From: Adhaeretor mobilis
GTDB taxonomy: Bacteria; Planctomycetota; Planctomycetia; Pirellulales; Lacipirellulaceae
Direction: 5' to 3'
NCBI RefSeq assembly: GCF_007741515.1
Contig: NZ_CP036263.1
Span: forward strand, 1,364,001 to 1,428,000
DNA length: 64,000 nucleotides
Of the stretch, positions 46,929 through 55,815 are shown piece after piece. How positions within the stretch are numbered: the stretch's first letter is position 1; the number at the start of each line of letters is the position of its first letter. The notes below the pieces were generated by a model. The model was not told where the DNA came from and searched no databases. It worked only from the letters and a program-made list of their open reading frames with translations. Both the position numbers and the translations under genes were made by a program.

Positions 46929-46947
46929 TGCCGCTTGCGGCTTAGCC
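46929..46947 (+). repeat. REP-like element
   Basis: TGCCGCTTGCGGCTTAGCC between convergent sppA and serS; identical 19 bases at 53794-53812. A short palindrome followed by a CTTAGCC tail, as in REP elements. Confidence 0.6.
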
Positions 46948-46969
46948 GTCCCCCTGTTTCCGACTTGAC

Positions 46970-48253
46970 CTACTCCCCGCCACCAATCCGCTCTTTACCA
47001 ACCCACTTCTGCAGCACTTCGGGAACGATGATCGAGCCGTCGGCCTGCTGGCAGTTTTCCAGTATTGCGATGATTGCACGACTGATCGCCACCGCGGTGC
47101 CGTTGAGCGTGTGGACGAACTTGGTGCCCTTCTCGCCCTTCGTTCTATAGCGAACGTTCAAACGGCGGGCTTGGTAGTCGAGGCAATTGCTGGTGCTGGT
47201 GACTTCGCCGTACTCACCGCCATCGCCCCGGCCAGGCATCCAGGCTTCGAGATCGAACTTGCGATACGCGGGACCGCCAAGGTCTTTGCTGGCTATGTCG
47301 AGCACTTTGTAGGGAATACCGAGACCGTCGAAGAACTGGCACTCCAGCTCGCATAGATAGTTGTGCATGTCCTCGCTCTGCTCAGGCAGCGTGAACGCGA
47401 ACATTTCGACCTTGGTGAATTGATGCACGCGATAGAGCCCACGCGAGGCTCTCCCTGCGGCACCGGCTTCTGTACGGAAGCAATGGCTGATACCACACAG
47501 TTTGATGGGTAGTTGTTCTTCGTCGATCACCTGGTCCGCATACAGCCCGCCGAGCGTAATCTCCGCAGTTGCCACCAAGTTCAGGTCGTTGTTCTCCACA
47601 CTGTAGATTTGCGTTTCCGGGCCGCGGGGAATAAAGCCCACGCCAGCTACGATGTCCCCACGCGCGAGGTCGGGCGTGATCGTAGGAATAAACCCTTCGG
47701 CGACCAACATCTCGATGGCGTACTGCTGGAGAGCTAATTCCAGCAAGGCACCTTCGTTACGTAGGAAATAGAAGCCATTTCCCGCGACGCGTGCCCCGCC
47801 CTCTAAGTCGATCAAGTCGTGCTGTACGCCCAAATCAACATGATCTTGAACGGGGAACCCTAATGGGCGCACCTGAGTCGCACCGTGGCGCAGCTCGCGA
47901 GAGGCATCCTCGTCGCCAATGGGCGTTTCCTTATGCGTCATGTTCGGCATGCTGCGATAGATGGCCCCTGCCTCGGCTGAAATGCGATCTAATTCCGCCT
48001 GCTTCGCATCCTTCGATTCTCGCAGCTCACGCCCTTCATTTTTGCGTTGCTCGCGCTCGGCATCGTCCTTGGCTTTGCCGATGGATTTGCTCACCACATT
48101 CGCTTGCCGGGAAAGTTCTTCAATTTCTTGCTGAAGCTCGCGGCAATTGGTTTCTAGCTCTGCGAAGCGGGCAACGTTTGCCTTCGCGCCACGATTGTCG
48201 CAGTTCTTCTGGACGAGCTCGACATTGTCGAGAATGAATTTCTTATCAAGCAT
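46970..48253 (-). CDS. serS: Serine--tRNA ligase
   Basis: 427 residues, normal for SerRS. N-terminal long coiled-coil arm that grips the tRNA variable arm (ELETNCRELQQEIEELSRQA ... QRKNEGRELRESKDAKQAEL). Class II core with motif 2 (LCGISHCFRTEAGAAGRASRG) and motif 3 (LNGTAVAISRAIIAILENCQ). TAEITLGGLYADQVI and HQFTKVEMFAFTLPEQS are typical. Charges tRNA-Ser and tRNA-Sec. Confidence 0.97.
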   Translation of the reverse strand: MLDKKFILDNVELVQKNCDNRGAKANVARFAELETNCRELQQEIEELSRQANVVSKSIGKAKDDAEREQRKNEGRELRESKDAKQAELDRISAEAGAIYRSMPNMTHKETPIGDEDASRELRHGATQVRPLGFPVQDHVDLGVQHDLIDLEGGARVAGNGFYFLRNEGALLELALQQYAIEMLVAEGFIPTITPDLARGDIVAGVGFIPRGPETQIYSVENNDLNLVATAEITLGGLYADQVIDEEQLPIKLCGISHCFRTEAGAAGRASRGLYRVHQFTKVEMFAFTLPEQSEDMHNYLCELECQFFDGLGIPYKVLDIASKDLGGPAYRKFDLEAWMPGRGDGGEYGEVTSTSNCLDYQARRLNVRYRTKGEKGTKFVHTLNGTAVAISRAIIAILENCQQADGSIIVPEVLQKWVGKERIGGGE

Positions 48254-48326
48254 GGGTTCGCTATGTCGATTGGGTTAGCTTGTAAAACGAGCCGAGATGC
48301 GTAAGCAGTCGGGTAATGAGTTGCGA

Positions 48327-49730
48327 TTAAGCCGTCGTGGGATTTACCTGTGCGAGTCGATCCCACAGAGCCACGCTCGCACGGGTGCCGCGATGGTAGT
48401 CTTCTAGCGAGAATTTCTCGTTCGGGCTATGCAGATTGTCGTCGTTTTGGCCCCAGCCCAGTAACAGTACATCTGCTTGGAGTTGCTGGGCGAAAGAATT
48501 CACGATGGGAATAGAGCCCCCTTCGCGAATCATTACGGGCCGTGTGCCGAAGCCCAGCTCAATCGCTTCAGCAGCTGCTTGCAAGTAGGGGCTTTCTAGC
48601 GGCATGAGCACTCCAGGCGCGTTATGGTAGACGGTAAGGTCCATCGTGATTCCTGCCGGTAGCAGCTCTTCCAGCCGCTGACGCAACCCTTCAGTTATTT
48701 TCTTCGGGTCCTGATTCGGAACGAGCCGGAAGCTGATCTTCGCTGACGCCTTGGCCGGCAAGACAGTTTTCTCTCCCTTGCCTTGATAGCCGCTCGTGAG
48801 TCCGTGCACGTCGAACGACGGGCGTGCCCAGCGACGTTCGATGGTCGAGTAGCCTTCTTCGCCAGCCAGATCCTTGACATTCAGTTGTGCTTTAAACTTC
48901 GCCTCGTCAAACGGCAGGCCGGCGAACTCTTTACGCTCTTCCGCTGAAAGCTCAACCACGTCGTCGTACATGCCGGGCACTTGGATGCGTCCCTTCTCGT
49001 CGACTAGCCCGGCGAGCATTTTGGAAAGTTCAATGGCCGGGTTGGCAACTGCTCCGCCGAACACGCCTGAGTGCAAGTCCTGGCTGGGACCGGTCAGGTG
49101 AATTTCGTAGTACGCGATGCCCCGCAGGCCGTAGGTGATTGCCGGTACGCCGGGGGCGAACTGGCTGGTGTCACTGATCACGACACAATCGCAGGCCAAC
49201 TTTTCGCGGTTCTCTGTTAGGAATGTTTCCAGGTGCTCGCTACCAACCTCCTCTTCCCCTTCGATGAGCAACTTCACTTGCAGCGGTAGCTCTTTGCAAG
49301 CTGTCAGCCATGCGGCCACGCTATTCACATGAGTGAGCATTTGCCCTTTGTCGTCGGTCGCACCGCGGGCGAATACTTTGCCGTCTCGGATGTTCGGCTC
49401 AAAGGGGGGCGTGGTCCACTCGTCCAACGGATCGGGTGGTTGGACGTCGTAATGCCCATACACGAGCGCGACCGGCTTGCCCGGCACTGGGGGCGACTCG
49501 GCGTAAACGATCGGGTGGCCAGCGGTTTCGATGATTTTGACCGCTAAGCCGAGTTTTTCGAATCTGTCCGTAATCCACTGCGATGCCTGCTTGATGTCGC
49601 CCTTATGGGCGGGATCGGCACTGACGCTCGGAATGCGCAGCAGCTCGCATAAGTCGTCAACAGACTGCTCACGCTGTTGGTCAGCACATTCGAGTGCTTG
49701 TTTCAAAGTATCGGTTACGGTGTTGGGCAT
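48327..49730 (-). CDS. M20-family dipeptidase
   Basis: 467-residue metallopeptidase without a signal peptide. Zn ligands sit in VALVYGHYDVQPPDPLDEW, FARGATDDKGQMLTHV, and IEGEEEVGSEHLE. The later HSGVFGGAVANPAIELSKML and REGGSIPIVNSFAQQL are standard for the carnosine-dipeptidase-like M20 family. Cleaves di- or short peptides in the cytoplasm. It and the exported M20 enzyme at 39742 belong to different subfamilies. Downstream of serS start; transcription units are separate. Confidence 0.94.
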   Translation of the reverse strand: MPNTVTDTLKQALECADQQREQSVDDLCELLRIPSVSADPAHKGDIKQASQWITDRFEKLGLAVKIIETAGHPIVYAESPPVPGKPVALVYGHYDVQPPDPLDEWTTPPFEPNIRDGKVFARGATDDKGQMLTHVNSVAAWLTACKELPLQVKLLIEGEEEVGSEHLETFLTENREKLACDCVVISDTSQFAPGVPAITYGLRGIAYYEIHLTGPSQDLHSGVFGGAVANPAIELSKMLAGLVDEKGRIQVPGMYDDVVELSAEERKEFAGLPFDEAKFKAQLNVKDLAGEEGYSTIERRWARPSFDVHGLTSGYQGKGEKTVLPAKASAKISFRLVPNQDPKKITEGLRQRLEELLPAGITMDLTVYHNAPGVLMPLESPYLQAAAEAIELGFGTRPVMIREGGSIPIVNSFAQQLQADVLLLGWGQNDDNLHSPNEKFSLEDYHRGTRASVALWDRLAQVNPTTA

Positions 49731-50032
49731 GGGCAGGGGAGTCGCTCGCGGCTAAGCATCTGGCTGTTGTGATGTATAGGCCCGGGGTGGGGATTTTCTA
49801 GTAAGGTTTCCCCAATCCGGGACGTGCCAATATAATGCCGGGCAGCAGTTCACACTACGGGTGGCTCGTGTCGTGATTCGCTCCGCCGAATCATGCCCGT
49901 TGTGTGCCAACGCCTAGAGTTGCGGTTTTCAAGCTTCAATAACCCAAGAAACACGATTTGCGGAGCAAATCACGACTGACCCGACGCGGAGCGATTCGCG
50001 ACAATCCTCTTCACCCCAGGAATGCAAGCATT
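49731..50032. other. Leader region of clpS with two small palindromes
   Basis: GATTCG-CTCCGC-CGAATC at 49875-49892 and GATTTGC-GGA-GCAAATC at 49955-49971, both around CTCCGC or GCGGAG cores, REP-like. A third partial match lies at 49987-50002. No gene; clpS promoter expected here. Confidence 0.45.
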
Positions 50033-50401
50033 GTGGCTTATTTTAACCCCATAGATCCGGACAACGAGTCAACCGACGAGGGCGTAGCTGTGGTCGTTCC
50101 GCAAAAAGAGCGGGCCAAGGAGAAGCAGCGCCGCCGTCAGCCCAAGTACAACGTCTTGCTGTGGGACAGCGACGATCACACATTCACCTACGTGGAAGCT
50201 CTGCTGCGCGAGCTCTTTGGCCACCAGAGGGAGCAATGTGTCGAAATCGCCAAGCTGGTCGACAAAGATGGCAAAGCCGTGGTTCTCACGACCACTCTGG
50301 AACACGCGGAGCTGAAACGCGACCAGATTCACGCCTATGGAAAGGACGAGGAGCGGGGTACAGTAGGGTCGATGTGGAGCACTATCGAGGCTGTCGAATG
50401 A
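50033..50401 (+). CDS. clpS: ClpS-type protease adaptor
   Basis: About 122 residues from the GTG at 50033; a TTG at 49958 would add 25 basic residues from REP-like sequence. The core PKYNVLLWDSDDHTFTYVEA, LLRELFGHQREQ and TTTLEHAELKRDQIHAYGKD matches ClpS, which delivers N-degron substrates to ClpAP. The conserved His of other ClpS proteins (E. coli His66 region) is replaced, with VDKDGKAV here. Such variants are, to my knowledge, usual in planctomycetes. The stop overlaps the start of mtaB (ATGA), so the two are co-transcribed. Confidence 0.88.
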   Translation: MAYFNPIDPDNESTDEGVAVVVPQKERAKEKQRRRQPKYNVLLWDSDDHTFTYVEALLRELFGHQREQCVEIAKLVDKDGKAVVLTTTLEHAELKRDQIHAYGKDEERGTVGSMWSTIEAVE

Positions 50402-51672
50402 AATTACGTACGCACACGCTCGGTTGCAAAGTCAACCAGTACGAGACCGAATACATCCGCGAAGGCCTGCATTCGATTGGCTACGGGGATGCTGCTGGCG
50501 AGGAGCCCGCTGACCTTTGCATCGTCAATACCTGCACAGTCACCAGCGAGGGGGACTCCAAGAGCCGGCAGATCATTCGGCGCATGGCGCGGGACAATCC
50601 GGCATCAAAGATTGTCGTCATGGGTTGCTATGCCACGCGAGCACCTGAAGAAGTGGCCGCGCTGCCCAACGTGACTGAAGTGCTTACCGACAAACGCGAA
50701 CTTCCCGACTTGCTGGGACGCTTTGGCGTGACCGACGTGCCGACCGGTATCTCCGGCTTTGGTCGCCGCCAACGTGCGTATGTGAAAGTACAGGATGGGT
50801 GCATGTTACGCTGCAGCTTTTGCATCATCCCTCACGTGCGGCCTGAGCTCACCAGTCGACCAAAGCAGCACGTTCTGGATGAAGTTCGCCGGCTTGTGGA
50901 CAGCGGCTATCGCGAAGTCGTACTCACTGGAATCCATCTTGGGCACTACGGCGTGGATTGGAATCGTAACGTACCCAAAGAACAGTGGACGCGACTCTCA
51001 AATCTAGTGCGCGACATCGCCGCGCTGCCGGGCGATTTCCGGATTCGGTTGTCTAGCATCGAGGCCACAGAAGTGACCCGTGAATTGATCACCGTCATGC
51101 AGGAACATCCCAAGAAGGTTTGCCCGCACCTACACATTTCCATGCAAAGTGGCAGCGATAGCGTACTGCGCAGGATGCGCCGTCGTTGGGGCAGCCAGCG
51201 GTTTATAGATCGTTGCGGTATGCTGCGCGATGCGCTCGATCGACCGGCCATCACGACGGACATCATCGTCGGCTTCCCCGGCGAAACGGATGCGGAATTC
51301 GCTGAGACCTGCGAAACGGCCCGCGCAGCCGGGTTCTCCAAGATTCACATCTTCCCCTTCAGCGCGCGTCGCGGTACGCCTGCTGCGGACTTGCCCGATC
51401 AGTTGCCCAAAAAACTCAAGCAAGCACGCGGGAGAGAGTTGGTTTCGGTCGAAACCGAGCTTCGAGACGAGTACTATCGCTCGCTTGTCGGCATGCCATT
51501 GCGCGTGTTGTTGGAAGCTCAGGACGAAAAGGGTGGGAAGCTCACGGGAACTTCTTGCCGCTATGCGACGATAGAAGTTGAGAGCGAAGGGGCAAACATT
51601 GGCGACTTTGTTGAGGTGATTGCAGGCGGCAATGAAAATGGAACGATCACGGCGAGCAAGCTCGTCGGCTAA
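50398..51672 (+). CDS. mtaB: tRNA t6A37 methylthiotransferase MtaB
   Basis: 424-residue radical-SAM enzyme adding the methylthio group to t6A37 of ANN-reading tRNAs. N-terminal UPF0004 domain LRTHTLGCKVNQYETEYIRE with Cys, then IVNTCTVTSEGDSKSRQIIR and VVMGCYATRAPEE, the three cluster ligands. Radical-SAM motif CMLRCSFC. A TRAM-like C-terminal domain is present but the last residues (TASKLVG) are encoded by a REP element, which also provides the stop codon. This suggests the original C-terminus was altered by REP insertion. Overlaps clpS by four bases. Confidence 0.93.
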   Translation: MKLRTHTLGCKVNQYETEYIREGLHSIGYGDAAGEEPADLCIVNTCTVTSEGDSKSRQIIRRMARDNPASKIVVMGCYATRAPEEVAALPNVTEVLTDKRELPDLLGRFGVTDVPTGISGFGRRQRAYVKVQDGCMLRCSFCIIPHVRPELTSRPKQHVLDEVRRLVDSGYREVVLTGIHLGHYGVDWNRNVPKEQWTRLSNLVRDIAALPGDFRIRLSSIEATEVTRELITVMQEHPKKVCPHLHISMQSGSDSVLRRMRRRWGSQRFIDRCGMLRDALDRPAITTDIIVGFPGETDAEFAETCETARAAGFSKIHIFPFSARRGTPAADLPDQLPKKLKQARGRELVSVETELRDEYYRSLVGMPLRVLLEAQDEKGGKLTGTSCRYATIEVESEGANIGDFVEVIAGGNENGTITASKLVG

Positions 51673-51713
51673 CGAACGTGATAGAGTATCGTTAGCCGAC
51701 GAGCTTGCTCGCC
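51651..51713. repeat. Inverted REP pair at the end of mtaB
   Basis: 25-bp perfect inverted repeat, arms 51651-51675 and 51689-51713, 13-base loop. Left arm begins GGCGAGCAAGCTCGTCGGCT. The left arm is inside the mtaB coding sequence. A third copy lies at 52352-52376. The hairpin could also act as a bidirectional terminator without T-tract. Confidence 0.8.
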
Positions 51714-51719
51714 GCGGAG

Positions 51720-52310
51720 TTAGAAGTTCTCTGTAACGCACGACCATCTCTGAGGATTGAACCCTGCTTTGATTGGGTTCTCCCGCACGTATTGGATCGC
51801 TCGGTGAACGTCTACTTCACGATCAAGAAACACCTGCCAGCTCTGCCGTGCCCAGCAGGATGGCAATGGACCTCCAGGTTTTTGAAATCGCTTGAAGGGA
51901 TGCGCCCATTCTTCGACCAGTTGAACAGTTGCCTCCCGCTTCAAGTGTCCAAGAATCAGGCTAGGCCGGCGCTCTTGCGCAGCAACAGCTACGTGAACAT
52001 GATCAGGCATGATCGAGCAGGCAAGAATTTGATAACCCGACTTCTTCACCGCTTCACTGAATCCCCTACCAACGGCTCGAGCTTGACGACCATCAAACTG
52101 GACCTGTGGATAACGCAAAACCCGTTTTGCGGCCACTCGTTCACCCCTGCGATGAGGGCGGCTTGCGACTGAGTGCGTTTCTCGAATCTTGGTTCCCGTG
52201 CCGGCTCGTTCGTATAGTTCCCATTTGGCGACCCAGCTCGACCAGGAACCGCGTGGGTCGTTGGGTAGCCAGAAGCCGTAGGTCGTGAAGATGCCGTGGA
52301 AGGCGAGCAT
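51720..52310 (-). CDS. REP-associated tyrosine transposase (RAYT)
   Basis: About 196 residues from the ATG at 52310. The open frame runs further upstream through the REP sequence (giving the peptide SLADELARRE), but the family starts at about MLAFHGIFTTYGFWLPNDPRGSW-like sequence. The HUH motif is MPDHVHVAV and the catalytic Tyr is probably in IQYVRENPIKAG, both intact. RAYTs are single-strand-specific transposases that act on REP hairpins. The gene is flanked by REP copies at 51689 and 52352, so this may be a mobile unit. Confidence 0.85.
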   Translation of the reverse strand: MLAFHGIFTTYGFWLPNDPRGSWSSWVAKWELYERAGTGTKIRETHSVASRPHRRGERVAAKRVLRYPQVQFDGRQARAVGRGFSEAVKKSGYQILACSIMPDHVHVAVAAQERRPSLILGHLKREATVQLVEEWAHPFKRFQKPGGPLPSCWARQSWQVFLDREVDVHRAIQYVRENPIKAGFNPQRWSCVTENF

Positions 52311-52351
52311 GGTGAGAAAGTTAGGTGCGGGTTTGGCGGGGCGGACCTCAC

Positions 52352-52376
52352 GGCGAGCAAGCTCGTCGGCTAACGA
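52352..52376 (+). repeat. REP element on the 5' side of the RAYT gene
   Basis: Identical over 25 bases, and a few beyond, to the mtaB-side arm at 51651-51675; it is inverted relative to the copy at 51689-51713 on the other side of the RAYT gene. Confidence 0.8.
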
Positions 52377-52407
52377 AACCGAGTATAGCTGGGTATGTGT
52401 ACATACG

Positions 52408-53757
52408 TCAACCAATTGTCTCTGCCGCCACATCACACAACTCTTGAGCTTCCTCTGCCGTCGGCGCTTCGGCAATGGCTCGCACGATGGGCTCCGTGTT
52501 ACTCGCCCGCACGAGTAGCCACTTATTCGACCAATCGAGTCGTAGGCCGTCCATGCGATCGGGATTTGCTTCTTTGAAATGTTTCTCCAGATTGTCGAGT
52601 GCAGCGGGGACTTGCTCAGCAGGAAGGCTGATCTTCGACTTGTGGATCGCGTATTGCGGTAGTTCATCGGCAAGCGCGCTGATGGGTAAGTCGCGGCCAG
52701 CCATGGCGTCTAGCAGTAGGGCCATACCCACGAAGCTATCGCGCACCAGCACAACGCGTGGATCGATCACGCCGCCATTGCCCTCGCCACCCAGGACGGC
52801 GTTGTTTTCAAGCATGACATCTACTACGTTTGCTTCACCTACTTTCGAACGGAAGAAAGGCACGCCATATTTTTCCGCTAGGTCCTCGCTCATACGGCTC
52901 GAAGAACAATTGGTCACAATTGGTCCCGGATTGCGTTTCAGTTCGTGGTCGACGCACATGGCGAGGGTAAGCTCTTCACCCAAGTAGCGACCCGTCTCGT
53001 CGAGCACCGCTAGACGGTCTGCATCTGGGTCTTGGCAAAAACCGATGACCGCACTGTGTTGCATCATCGCTTGTGGCAAGGTGGAAAGATTTTCTGCCGT
53101 GGGTTCTGGTGGATGGCTGAAGTGGCCATCAGGTGTACCTCCAAGAACGGCGACCTCGCAGCCGAGATGTTCAAGCAATACTTGGCCCAGCACGCTGCCT
53201 GCGCCATGATTCGCATCCAGCAACACGCTAAACTTCCGAGAGCGAATCTTCTGGACATTGCAAATCGCATTGATCAAATCCACGTGCGCGGAAGTCGAAT
53301 CGCCAATCGAATTAATTTTGCCTAACTTTTCCCAAGCTTGCCACTCGCATGCGGTTTCGTTGTCCCGATATCGATCCAGCACCGCTTGCCCTTCGCTCGC
53401 AGGAATAACCCGTCCCGCAGCGTTGAACAGCTTCAATCCGTTATATTCAGACGGATTGTGACTCGCGGAAATCTGCACGCCGCCCACGGCTTTCAACGAG
53501 CGAACAAGTACCCCTGTGGTGGGTGTAGCAGCTACGCCGCCGTTTAGCACGTCGCAGCCGGCAGCTGAGAGCGCCCCGCGGACAAGCTCCGCTACCATCG
53601 GCCCGGTGGTGCGACCGTCGCGTGTGACGACGACTGGGCCCTTGGGAAGCGATGTTGCAAACGCATTCACATAACGTGTTACGATGCCGGGCGTGAGCGA
53701 CTCACCCACGATGCCCCGCAGGCCGGAAACGCTGATAATGGGTTCTGATTTGCTCAT
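52408..53757 (-). CDS. glmM: Phosphoglucosamine mutase-like phosphohexomutase
   Basis: About 449 residues from the ATG at 53757; an in-frame ATG at 53814 adds 19. Alpha-D-phosphohexomutase fold: FGTSGxRG-like start reads SVSGLRGIVGESLTP; catalytic Ser in GGVQISASHNPSEYNGLK; metal loop DPDADRLAVLDE; sugar-binding GGEGNGGVIDP; phosphate loop RASNTEPIVRAI. Converts glucosamine-6-P to glucosamine-1-P for peptidoglycan or UDP-sugar precursors; phosphomannomutase activity is an alternative. A REP-like element lies at its 5' side. Confidence 0.88.
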   Translation of the reverse strand: MSKSEPIISVSGLRGIVGESLTPGIVTRYVNAFATSLPKGPVVVTRDGRTTGPMVAELVRGALSAAGCDVLNGGVAATPTTGVLVRSLKAVGGVQISASHNPSEYNGLKLFNAAGRVIPASEGQAVLDRYRDNETACEWQAWEKLGKINSIGDSTSAHVDLINAICNVQKIRSRKFSVLLDANHGAGSVLGQVLLEHLGCEVAVLGGTPDGHFSHPPEPTAENLSTLPQAMMQHSAVIGFCQDPDADRLAVLDETGRYLGEELTLAMCVDHELKRNPGPIVTNCSSSRMSEDLAEKYGVPFFRSKVGEANVVDVMLENNAVLGGEGNGGVIDPRVVLVRDSFVGMALLLDAMAGRDLPISALADELPQYAIHKSKISLPAEQVPAALDNLEKHFKEANPDRMDGLRLDWSNKWLLVRASNTEPIVRAIAEAPTAEEAQELCDVAAETIG

Positions 53758-53793
53758 GCTGAAGTCTCTCGATAGGAAAGTACGCTCAAAAAC

Positions 53794-53812
53794 TGCCGCT
53801 TGCGGCTTAGCC
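53794..53812 (+). repeat. REP-like element between glmM and apbE
   Basis: TGCCGCTTGCGGCTTAGCC, identical to 46929-46947. Lies in the short divergent gap. Confidence 0.6.
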
Positions 53813-53841
53813 ATTTAATAGGGCACCGTTATACTTCACGC

Positions 53842-55008
53842 ATGGCCTCTAAGGAACCAACACCCAACGATTCGCATCCCGACGCCCGAGCCGCTTCGCG
53901 CCGCGAATTCCTCAAGGGCAGGGCGGCCCTCTCGGCACTGGCAGATAAGGCCAAGCAGATGGCCGATGCAGCCACCGCTTCGTTCGAAGTCGCATCCGGG
54001 CAGGAGCCTCAGCGATCTCGACCCCAGGAAGTCACTTTGCTGGAAGTCAGTCGCCGCGCGATGGCTTGCGACTTTCAGGTGCAATATCACGCAGCGGACG
54101 GGCAGAGGGCAACGGGACCCATACTGGACTCACTGGACTTACTGGAAGCGATTGAAGCTCGGCTCACCATCTATCGCGATACGAGCGACGTGCTGGAGAT
54201 GAATGCTTCGGCAGCAACGGCACCCGTGGAAGTCGAGCCGCGACTGTTTCAGTTACTCCAACTATGCGCCTGGTTGCAAGCGGAGACCAGCGGGGCATTC
54301 GATATCACGAGCGGGCCGTTATCCAGAGTTTGGGGATTTCTCAAACGCGAAGGCCGCGTGCCGGCAGAACTAGAAATTTCCGAGGCTCTAAAGAGTACAG
54401 GTGGCGACGCGATTCGGCTAAACGAGCAGGACAGCACAATTGAATTTTTGAATCCCCGATTGGAAATTAATTTGAATTCCATCGGCAAGGGGTATGCGAT
54501 TGACCGTTTGGCAGAGCAACTGGCAGGGCAGGGCGTCGATGATTTTCTCTGGCATGGTGGCCGCAGTAGTGTGCTGGCTCGCGGTAAGAATCGCTCCGAC
54601 AGTCACGAGGCTTGGACCGTGGGAATTCGCGATCCGGTGCATCCTGAGAGGCGCTTGGCGGAGATTCATCTACGCAATCAGGCTCTGGGCACTGCTGGAA
54701 GTGGCACCCAGTTCTTCGAGCATCAGGGGCGTCGCTACGGGCACGTCATCGATCCTCGCACCGGCTGGCCGGCTGAAGGCGTCTTCACGGCTACCGCGAT
54801 TGCTGAGACAGCAGCAGAGGCCGACGCGCTCGCTACTGCGTTCTACGTGCTCGGCCCAGGGGGTACGGCAGAGTACTGTGCAGCCCATCCAGAGGTAGCT
54901 GCCTTGTTGGTTTGCCCACCGCTAAGTGAATCGACTGAGGAACTCCCTTTGGAAGTGCATGCTTTCAATTTAGCGGATGATGCCTGGACGCGCTGCCCAT
55001 TGCCCTGA
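53842..55008 (+). CDS. apbE: FAD:protein FMN transferase ApbE family
   Basis: About 388 residues from the ATG at 53842; an upstream start at 53800 lies inside the REP region. N-terminal TAT-like stretch SRREFLKGRAALSALA. ApbE signatures: AMACDFQVQYHA, SGAFDITSGPLSRVWGF, INLNSIGKGYAIDRLAEQLA, FLWHGGRSSVLARG and GHVIDPRTGWPAEGV. The last residues include the EADALATAFYVLG motif of the metal site. Links FMN to Thr or Ser of partner proteins such as Nqr/Rnf subunits outside the cytoplasm. Confidence 0.92.
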   Translation: MASKEPTPNDSHPDARAASRREFLKGRAALSALADKAKQMADAATASFEVASGQEPQRSRPQEVTLLEVSRRAMACDFQVQYHAADGQRATGPILDSLDLLEAIEARLTIYRDTSDVLEMNASAATAPVEVEPRLFQLLQLCAWLQAETSGAFDITSGPLSRVWGFLKREGRVPAELEISEALKSTGGDAIRLNEQDSTIEFLNPRLEINLNSIGKGYAIDRLAEQLAGQGVDDFLWHGGRSSVLARGKNRSDSHEAWTVGIRDPVHPERRLAEIHLRNQALGTAGSGTQFFEHQGRRYGHVIDPRTGWPAEGVFTATAIAETAAEADALATAFYVLGPGGTAEYCAAHPEVAALLVCPPLSESTEELPLEVHAFNLADDAWTRCPLP

Positions 55009-55119
55009 GGTTAGGTAAAATATAGTTTTTTCCCACAAGATCGCTTGCCGATAGTAGAATAGCGGTCCCACCTCTCGGCCCGCCTCAACCTAGTTCGCTG
55101 TCGCAGCACCCTGTTGTGA

Positions 55120-55815
55120 TTGGCCCGTAGTAATTGGCCCTTTGTGATTGCTTCGCTATTTCATCCCGGTAGCTATCTTGGCATCATCCTGTTTCTGGTG
55201 CTGACCGGGTGCGGTATGCCGATCCCCGAGGAAGTGGCGATCGTGATCGCCGGCGTACTAAGCTCTCAAGGGAAGTTGGAGCCAGAGCTCGCCTTTGGAG
55301 CGTGCCTCCTGGGCGCACTGCTGGGCGATGCGGTCATGTATGCCATCGGCTACCACTTCGGGCATACGCTCATGGCCAAGCACCCGAAACTCTCAAAGCT
55401 CATTGGTGCGAGCAAAGAAGAGCAATTCGAAAACGCCGTGACCCAGCACGGTTTCAAAGTGCTGATGCTCTCGCGTTTCATGGTGGGCATTCGTGGGCCC
55501 GTTTACCTGGCGGCAGGCACGGTTCGCATGCCGTTCCGGAAGTTTCTCGCCTGGGACCTCATCGCCGCTACCTCCGTGGTTGGCCTGTTCTTCAGTGTCT
55601 CCTACGTATGGGGCGAGCCGATTACCGAGTGGATCAAGAGTGCGGAGTGGTATCTCACGCTCGTTGTACTGCTCGTAGTGGGACTGGTTACGCTCTTCTT
55701 GTTGCGGCGAAACCGCAAGCGCATGCTGGAAAGAATGTTGGAAGAGGATGAGCAACAAGAATCGCCAGAAGCGATCAGTAATGATGCGGATGAGCAAAAG
55801 CGTGAAGCATCGTAA
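55120..55815 (+). CDS. DedA-family membrane protein
   Basis: About 231 residues. The start at 55120 is a TTG; a GTG at 55144 is possible. DedA/SNARE-associated domain: FLVLTGCGMPIPEEVAIVIA, LLGDAVMYAIGYHFGHT and SRFMVGIRGPVYLAAGTVRM, plus a C-terminal membrane segment and a charged tail (RRNRKRMLERMLEEDEQ). DedA proteins are implicated in lipid-carrier recycling and membrane homeostasis. Follows apbE by about 110 bases. Confidence 0.88.
   Translation: MARSNWPFVIASLFHPGSYLGIILFLVLTGCGMPIPEEVAIVIAGVLSSQGKLEPELAFGACLLGALLGDAVMYAIGYHFGHTLMAKHPKLSKLIGASKEEQFENAVTQHGFKVLMLSRFMVGIRGPVYLAAGTVRMPFRKFLAWDLIAATSVVGLFFSVSYVWGEPITEWIKSAEWYLTLVVLLVVGLVTLFLLRRNRKRMLERMLEEDEQQESPEAISNDADEQKREAS

Noticed and set aside
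51651..51713. Hairpin after mtaB as an ordinary terminator
   Set aside because: No T-tract on either strand, and the same arm recurs beside the RAYT gene, so it is a REP pair first.
51130..51747. Minus-strand frame containing SLADELARR
   Set aside because: Antisense of mtaB running through a REP; the peptide is REP-derived.
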